In this document: positions 59,851 through 64,000 of the stretch, in pieces | Position numbering within the stretch: the first letter of the stretch is position 1 | How the letters are laid out: the number at the start of each line of letters is the position of its first letter | Source of the DNA: Bin87 sp965207585 | GTDB lineage: Bacteria; Chloroflexota; Dehalococcoidia; Lucifugimonadales; UBA3495 | Direction of reading: 5' to 3' | Assembly: GCA_965207585.1 (NCBI GenBank) | Contig: CBDBMT010000003.1 | Location: 558,001-622,000, forward strand | Length of the DNA stretch: 64,000 nucleotides | Made by a program: the position numbers and the translations under genes | Notes under the pieces: model-generated | The model's input: the letters and a program-made list of their open reading frames with translations, nothing else | Database searches by the model: none | Told to the model about the DNA's origin: nothing

Positions 59851-59967
59851 GCATGGGTTCAGAACAGGGAGGCTTCGTGCCTCTCTCTGCGGGGCCTATG
59901 CTCAAAGCGGGAACTCCGGTTGACTCTGGCAAGCCAGCCTATCCTGTGAGCAGAGGGAGGTTCCCAA

Positions 59968-60804
59968 ATGTCAACCATCCGTACCATCGTCAACGTTCCG
60001 GCCCGCACGTTCCGCCTTGCCACCATCGGCATCATGCTCGCGTTGATGCTGACACTTGCAGCCGGGCCTGCATTTGCCCAAACGCCGGCACCCGCCGCGC
60101 CCGCCAACCTTACGGCAGAACTCACCGACACCGAGGGCGAAGTCCTGTTGCAGTGGGACCCTGCCGAAGGCGCAACTTCGTATCGCGCTTGCCGCCGTGT
60201 CCAGACTCCGGTCGGCGGTTGGAGTTGCTTCAATCGGACGACCACCGACGCATTGTTCGCCGGCCTTACGCTGGATACCACATACGATTTTGCCGTTGCC
60301 TCATACGATGGCCGGTCGTATTCCTCTTGGGAGTGGACGGAAGCCACGGTTGAAACCATCGTCCACATCTGCCCGATCACCGGCCTGCGAATACCGGACG
60401 GCTATCTTTCGGTGAACGAAATCACCGTGTCCAGTGGCGGCCAGGGGTTTATGCTGACCGGGATCACGCGCCAGGCAACGGTGACCTGGAGTGGAACTGA
60501 ATATGCGCCAATTGCAGGACGACAATTCCTGAAGGCATGTGGGGTAGTGGCAGCTCCGACCAATCGGCCAGCCCTTTTCTGGCCGGGGTATTGGAACAAC
60601 CTCACGGCAGATTCGGGAATCGGTTTCGTGACCTTTGATGACGATACGACGGATTGGCGCGACGTTGGGGAGATCCCAGCAAATCAGACCCGGGCCGCAT
60701 GTGACGTTTGGGATGTGCCGGCGGATGCCGCAACAGTTATCTACGCAGTCAATAATTTCCAAGCGGACGCCAGCCTGTACCGGGTTGACCTGCCCGAAAA
60801 CTGA
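59968..60804 (+). CDS. Secreted protein with fibronectin type III domain
   Basis: The 278-residue product has a signal peptide cut after AFA (about residue 37). An FN3-like domain follows at about 40-130 (PANLTAELTDTEGEVLLQWD, then TTYDFAVASYDGRSYSSWEW). The C-terminal 145-residue domain has four cysteines and no recognised family. GAGGGAGG precedes the ATG. It is cargo of element 2, so a secreted or surface protein travels with the transposon. Confidence 0.8.
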   Translation: MSTIRTIVNVPARTFRLATIGIMLALMLTLAAGPAFAQTPAPAAPANLTAELTDTEGEVLLQWDPAEGATSYRACRRVQTPVGGWSCFNRTTTDALFAGLTLDTTYDFAVASYDGRSYSSWEWTEATVETIVHICPITGLRIPDGYLSVNEITVSSGGQGFMLTGITRQATVTWSGTEYAPIAGRQFLKACGVVAAPTNRPALFWPGYWNNLTADSGIGFVTFDDDTTDWRDVGEIPANQTRAACDVWDVPADAATVIYAVNNFQADASLYRVDLPEN

Positions 60805-61019
60805 AAACTGGCCGGCGCAAAAATCGCTCCGACGGGCGCGTTGTGATAGCCTCTACATGCGCGCCCAACCGGGCAAGGAGGAACATGATGACTTGAACGC
60901 CTTAACCCAAAACGCCCTCGCAGTCACGACACTGCAAAGGCGTCCGTTATAGCCACTTGGCCCGTGGGGGAAAGTTGATTGACGCGGCTGATTTTACAGC
61001 CGACGGATACTTTTTGCAA

Positions 61020-61056
61020 CCTCATGTCGGGCCATTCGGAACAACCCGACATGAGG
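61020..61056. repeat. Perfect inverted repeat overlapping a start region
   Basis: CCTCATGTCGGG (61020-61031) and CCCGACATGAGG (61045-61056) form a perfect 12-base stem with a 13-base loop. The right arm contains the GAGG likely used as ribosome-binding site by the gene starting at 61063, so the hairpin could hide it. Confidence 0.6.
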
Positions 61057-61062
61057 TTTGTC

Positions 61063-61452
61063 ATGCCTATCGTCGCAGAATTTCTTGATTTCACCAACAA
61101 CGTCGCCGGACTCGCGCTGCTGCTGTATGCCGCATTTCAACATCCATTCTCCCAACGTAGCGCCGCATTTCTTTGGCGTCATTTGCACCGCAGACTGGTC
61201 GCCCAGCGCGAGTCGTTGCAAGCCGCCCCGCTTTGGGCAAAGGCTTGTATCGGGCTGGGGATCGCATGGGCGATAGGCGGCTTTACGGCCTTCTCCATCG
61301 CGGCGGGGCCGTTGCTGGAAACCGAGACCTTGCAACTGTGGATTCTGTGCTGGTTCGGGTCCATGTCACTGGTGATATGGGCTGGAGCGGGCTGGTTGGG
61401 ATGCCTTGGCGTCGGCAAGGCGGGACGCTGGGCATGGAAGCGGGTGCGGTAG
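61063..61452 (+). CDS. Small multi-pass membrane protein
   Basis: The 129-residue product has about three hydrophobic segments: residues 7-25, 62-83 and 90-115. It has no known domain. GAGG six bases before the ATG at 61063 sits inside an inverted repeat. An ATG at 61051 is an alternative start. It lies 30 bases before the transposase and may be co-transcribed. Confidence 0.55.
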   Translation: MPIVAEFLDFTNNVAGLALLLYAAFQHPFSQRSAAFLWRHLHRRLVAQRESLQAAPLWAKACIGLGIAWAIGGFTAFSIAAGPLLETETLQLWILCWFGSMSLVIWAGAGWLGCLGVGKAGRWAWKRVR

Positions 61453-61482
61453 TCCGTGCTACAATCCGGGCAGGAGGACGTT

Positions 61483-62688
61483 ATGGCCGAGTTCACCAAG
61501 ACCTACACGTTCAACTGCCCGTACTGCGGCAACGCCAAGATCGTGAAGAACGGCAAGCAAGCCGGCAAGCAACGCTACCGCTGCAAGTCCTGTGGCAAGC
61601 AGTTCAACGACACCGGCGCGTTGGGCGGACGCCGCGCGACGGCGGAACAGATCGGCGCAGCAGTCAGGATGTACTTTGCCGGCAATTCCTACAAGCAGAC
61701 CAGCGAGGTGATGGCCCAGGGCCACAATATGCCAGAACCGTCCAAAGAAACCGTCTATCGCTGGGTGGCGGAACAAGTCGAGACTGCCAAAGACATCATG
61801 GCGGACTTCCCGGCGCACACATCGGGCAAGTGGGTTGCCGACGAAATACAGGTGAACATCGGCGGCGAAAAGATGTGGCTCTGGAACGTCATGGACGCCG
61901 GCACCCGCTACGCGCTGGCCGTGCATCTGTCTCCCAACCGCGACACCAGGGCGGCGGTGGCCGTGATGCGAAAGGCGATGGCGGCGGCGGACAACCCGCC
62001 CAAATCCATAACCACCGACAAGTTGGGCAGTTACACCAGCGCAATCAAGCAGGTGTTCCCCGACGCCGATCACATCCAGTCCGAGGGACTGCGGGCGCGG
62101 GTGAACAACAACCTGTCGGAACGCTTGCAGGGCACCATCCGGGACCGTGAAAAGACGCTGCGGGCATTGGACGGGCTGGAAACCGGCCAGCGTTATTTTG
62201 ACGGCTGGGCAATCAATTACAACCTGTTTCGGGAGCACGAGGGCATCAAGGGGCAGACGCCGGGCGAAATGGCCGGCGTCAATCCGCCTTTCACAGAATG
62301 GGCCGACGTGGTGCGGGTGGCGGCTACGGCGGAACGCTCGCCCTCCGTCCCTGAACCGACGCCGGACGACAATGCCGATTCGTCCGTGCCATCCACAACC
62401 CACTTTGTGCCAGACCCGGAGGCCCGTCGCCGGCCGAAAGGCGAGACCGATGAAGAGCCGTGGCCGCCGTCGCCGGTACAGATCGAAGAGTGGCGAAACG
62501 TCAGGCCGACGGCAAAGGAGCGTGTAGCGGCCAGCGCCCCAAAAGTGCGGATGGTCGGGCCGACACGTCAGGGCAAGCCCAAGCGGAGACAGCCTGTATC
62601 GCCACGGATGGACAGCAAAGGCCGAGCCAAACCGCCGAAGCGTAAAAGCCCAAAGGCCACCGCTGGCCGGTTGGCAAAAGCACGCTAG
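61483..62688 (+). CDS. IS6-like DDE transposase with zinc-finger head and basic tail
   Basis: The 401-residue protein has a zinc finger (CPYCGNAKIVKNG, then CKSCGKQF, residues 8-40), a helix-turn-helix, and a DDE core: WVADEIQVNIGG (first Asp), ITTDKLGSY (second Asp) and NNLSERLQGTIRDREK (Glu). After residue about 275 a Pro- and Lys/Arg-rich tail of about 125 residues follows, longer than in ordinary IS6 transposases. GGAGG precedes the ATG. It moves element 2. Confidence 0.88.
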   Translation: MAEFTKTYTFNCPYCGNAKIVKNGKQAGKQRYRCKSCGKQFNDTGALGGRRATAEQIGAAVRMYFAGNSYKQTSEVMAQGHNMPEPSKETVYRWVAEQVETAKDIMADFPAHTSGKWVADEIQVNIGGEKMWLWNVMDAGTRYALAVHLSPNRDTRAAVAVMRKAMAAADNPPKSITTDKLGSYTSAIKQVFPDADHIQSEGLRARVNNNLSERLQGTIRDREKTLRALDGLETGQRYFDGWAINYNLFREHEGIKGQTPGEMAGVNPPFTEWADVVRVAATAERSPSVPEPTPDDNADSSVPSTTHFVPDPEARRRPKGETDEEPWPPSPVQIEEWRNVRPTAKERVAASAPKVRMVGPTRQGKPKRRQPVSPRMDSKGRAKPPKRKSPKATAGRLAKAR

Positions 62689-62716
62689 AGGGCATCATCT
62701 ACAATCAAACGGAACC

Positions 62717-62878
62717 TTCTGGCGGCATAGCGTCAAGTCTAATTTCCGTACCCGGCGCAGTTTCCGGGGCGGATGACAGTGCCAGCATCCCGCAAACTGC
62801 TATCGGCCCTACCGTGAACGTCAAGATGAGGGCAACGAATATCCCAACTATCCAGCGCTTTATCTCTGGATCTATCAC
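62717..62878 (-). pseudogene. Separated N-terminal exon-like part of the TPR gene
   Basis: Starting at GTG 62878, five bases after AGGGGG, 54 codons encode IDPEIKRWIVGIFVALILTF, a membrane helix, and a Pro/Ala-rich stretch ending DAMPPE at the target site. The frame joins exactly to the TPR frame at 59728 once element 2 and one TTCTGGCG copy are removed. In the present sequence it runs a few codons into the transposon end and stops. Confidence 0.8.
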
Positions 62879-62965
62879 ATTTACCCCCTAATTGGTCAAC
62901 GCGGGGTGAGGCTCTATACCCGCCCCGGACAAGCGAAAGCCGCTGTGCCGGTAGCAACGGACGGC

Positions 62966-63272
62966 TAGCGAGCTTCATGCTCCGCAATGGCCTTCGCGCG
63001 GATATGTTCCAGCGTCATCCGGTAATGCTCTTCAAGATTGATCCAGAACTGCGAGGACCCGCCAGCGCCTTGCCTAGCGCGCTTGCTATCTCGGGCGTGA
63101 TGGCTCTCTCAGCGCGGATAATCTCATCTATCACCTGAGGCGAGCAGTCCATCCTGGCCGCCAATTCCTCTTGGGTCATGCCGCGGACTTCGAGCTCTTC
63201 TGCCAGAGTTTCGCCGGGCGGTATTGCCAGATCAGAATACACACGCTGGGTCGTATGGCGTTCAGTCGTCAT
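62966..63272 (-). pseudogene. Frameshifted HigA-like antitoxin
   Basis: The N-terminal 68 residues match HigA/VapI HTH antitoxins (YSDLAIPPGETLAEELEVRG, then MTQEELAARMDCSPQVIDEI). Near 63060 the frame shifts. The annotated frame ends in nonsense, while the next frame continues QFWINLEEHYRMTLEHIRAK and stops at 62966. One missing base in a CTGGCGGG stretch explains it. Sequencing error cannot be excluded. Confidence 0.75.
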
Positions 63273-63590
63273 GATAGTGAAAATAGTTGGGCTGATGATC
63301 CGGTGTCAAGCGCGTATCGGCCCTCGTGCATACCCGCTTTCGTAAATCGTTAGAATCAGGATTTACGGGATTTTATGATTGGGCAGGATTGGGAGATCTC
63401 CATCAGAAAGCGGTCCCAATCCTGATAATCCCCAAATCTTGAAAATCCTGATTCTGACGTTCCCCCCCGCTGCAAACCGGGTGCGCGTGAGCGTGTAGGC
63501 TGGTTTGACACCCCAAAACGGGGGCGCATACACTCCCGCCATTCGGCCGGGGCATATCCGGCCGCGACGCTGCACGGAGGACACAGTCGT
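63273..63590. other. Intergenic region with palindromic repeat
   Basis: The 318-base stretch holds long-form repeat copy i (63324-63490) and the region before the DUF3500 gene. No other gene is seen. Confidence 0.6.
63324..63490. repeat. Interspersed palindromic repeat, long form (copy i)
   Basis: Diverged outer arms are TCGTGCATACCCGCTTTCG and AACCGGGTGCGCGTGA. Inner arms are TTAGAATCAGGATTTACGG and AAAATCCTGATTCTGAC. The overall layout matches copies a and b. Confidence 0.85.
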
Positions 63591-64000
63591 ATGACCACCG
63601 CCCACACCCATGACCATGACCATCCCCACACGCACCCGCAGGCAGCATCGGAGATGCGCGGGGCGGCGCTGGCCCTGCTGAACAGCCTGGACGCCTCGCA
63701 GAAGGCGGCCATCAGCTACAGCTACCACGACGGCGAGCGGATCTTCTGGTACTACCCGCCGATGAACCGACACGGCCTGATGCTTCGCGACATGAGCGAG
63801 GATCAACGCGGGCTGGCCTACGCGCTCATGGCCACCGGCCTGACCGAGGACTCCAACCGGAAAGCCCGGTTGATCATAGAGCACGAGGACGTGCTGGGGC
63901 CGCTGGAAAAAGAACGGGGGCAGGTGACCTTCCTCCGGGACCCGCTGTGGTACGCCTGGACCATCTTCGGCGATCCCGCCAGCGCCGTCGAGCCCTGGGG
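63591..64000 (+). CDS. DUF3500 protein, N-terminal part
   Basis: The gene runs off the window. The visible 136 residues start with a His-rich segment (MTTAHTHDHDHPHTHPQAAS). They continue with ALALLNSLDASQKAAISYSY, YYPPMNRHGLMLRDMSEDQR and FLRDPLWYAWTIFGDP, typical of DUF3500. CGGAGG lies ten bases upstream of the ATG. The His-rich start may bind metal. The family has no settled function. Confidence 0.8.
   Translation, partial: MTTAHTHDHDHPHTHPQAASEMRGAALALLNSLDASQKAAISYSYHDGERIFWYYPPMNRHGLMLRDMSEDQRGLAYALMATGLTEDSNRKARLIIEHEDVLGPLEKERGQVTFLRDPLWYAWTIFGDPASAVEPW

Larger units (their letters stand above)
59737..62716 (+). mobile_element. Element 2: 2,980-bp cargo transposon with IS6-like transposase
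   Basis: Perfect 24-bp terminal inverted repeats lie at 59737-59760 (starting GGTTCCGTTTGATTGTAGAT) and 62693-62716. The 8-bp direct repeat TTCTGGCG flanks both sides (59729-59736 and 62717-62724). The element carries a secreted FN3 protein, a small membrane protein and a DDE transposase whose stop is four bases from the right end. The 8-bp duplication is typical of IS6-type elements. It interrupts the TPR gene. Confidence 0.93.

Noticed and set aside
60885..60896. A three-codon frame (ATG ATG ACT TGA) after a perfect AAGGAGG in element 2
   Set aside because: It is too short to support as a gene. It may be a decayed start, but no in-frame continuation has homology.
62739..62987. An 82-codon minus-strand frame between element 2 and the HigA remnant
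   Set aside because: It overlaps the N-terminal part of the split TPR gene in another frame and has Arg/Ser-rich shadow composition.

Overview
This 64 kb window is a high-GC bacterial chromosome segment. Gene content points to Chloroflexota, most like SAR202/Dehalococcoidia-type marine lineages, though this is an inference without a marker-gene tree. The signs are a TRAP transporter with lipoprotein binding proteins, luciferase-like flavin monooxygenases, a Rieske oxygenase, an amidohydrolase, a T-box controlled ilv operon, several small toxin-antitoxin remnants, and many interspersed palindromic repeats.

Layout. 1-6.5 kb: end of a PHP-domain gene, a degenerate PlsY-like protein, recA-recX, a glutaredoxin, a MoxR ATPase coupled to a sugar nucleotidyltransferase, and a hicBA pair whose HicB carries two HicB domains. 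6.5-14.3 kb: a TRAP operon with two binding proteins, each made of two fused DctP domains. 14.6-15.5 kb: an insertion sequence with 16-bp inverted repeats and a 5-bp target duplication, sitting inside a palindromic repeat. 16.5-21.8 kb: a 5,264-bp transposon (element 1) with 19-bp terminal inverted repeats, an 8-bp target duplication, an IS1-like transposase and about ten small passenger genes, some in inverted duplicate. 21.8-27.6 kb: T-box leader, ilvB-ilvN-ilvC and leuA. 27.8-36 kb: a Fic protein, two ferritin-like paralogues (one without its metal ligands), a HEPN-like protein, a site-2-protease homologue without its zinc ligands, and a molybdenum oxidoreductase with its reductase. 36-43.5 kb: XerD, ComM/YifB, a DnaJ-like protein, tRNA-Pro, an SDR, a Uma2 nuclease and a flavin oxidoreductase. 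43.6-48.3 kb: an AapJQMP-type amino-acid ABC operon. 48.4-55.4 kb: amidohydrolase, Rieske oxygenase, a relBE pair whose toxin start codon reads ACG, a second flavin monooxygenase and an alpha/beta hydrolase. 55.4-64 kb: dCTP deaminase, a 5'-truncated DNA methyltransferase, a TPR membrane protein, a 2,980-bp transposon (element 2), a frameshifted HigA, and the start of a DUF3500 gene.

The most notable content is the two cargo-bearing transposons, whose exact ends and target duplications can be read from the sequence. Element 1 carries an apparently undescribed set of small soluble and membrane proteins, including three paralogues of one small family and an inverted pair of about 53-residue genes. 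Element 2 (IS6-like transposase, secreted FN3 protein, small membrane protein) has split the TPR gene. Removing the element and one copy of the 8-bp duplication restores one continuous reading frame with a new membrane-anchored N-terminus. A second theme is a family of about 75-165 bp palindromic repeats with at least nine copies, some enclosed in an outer inverted repeat that also encloses an unrelated core at 53.1 kb. A third theme is proteins that keep their fold but have lost catalytic residues (PlsY-like, ferritin-like and site-2-protease-like).
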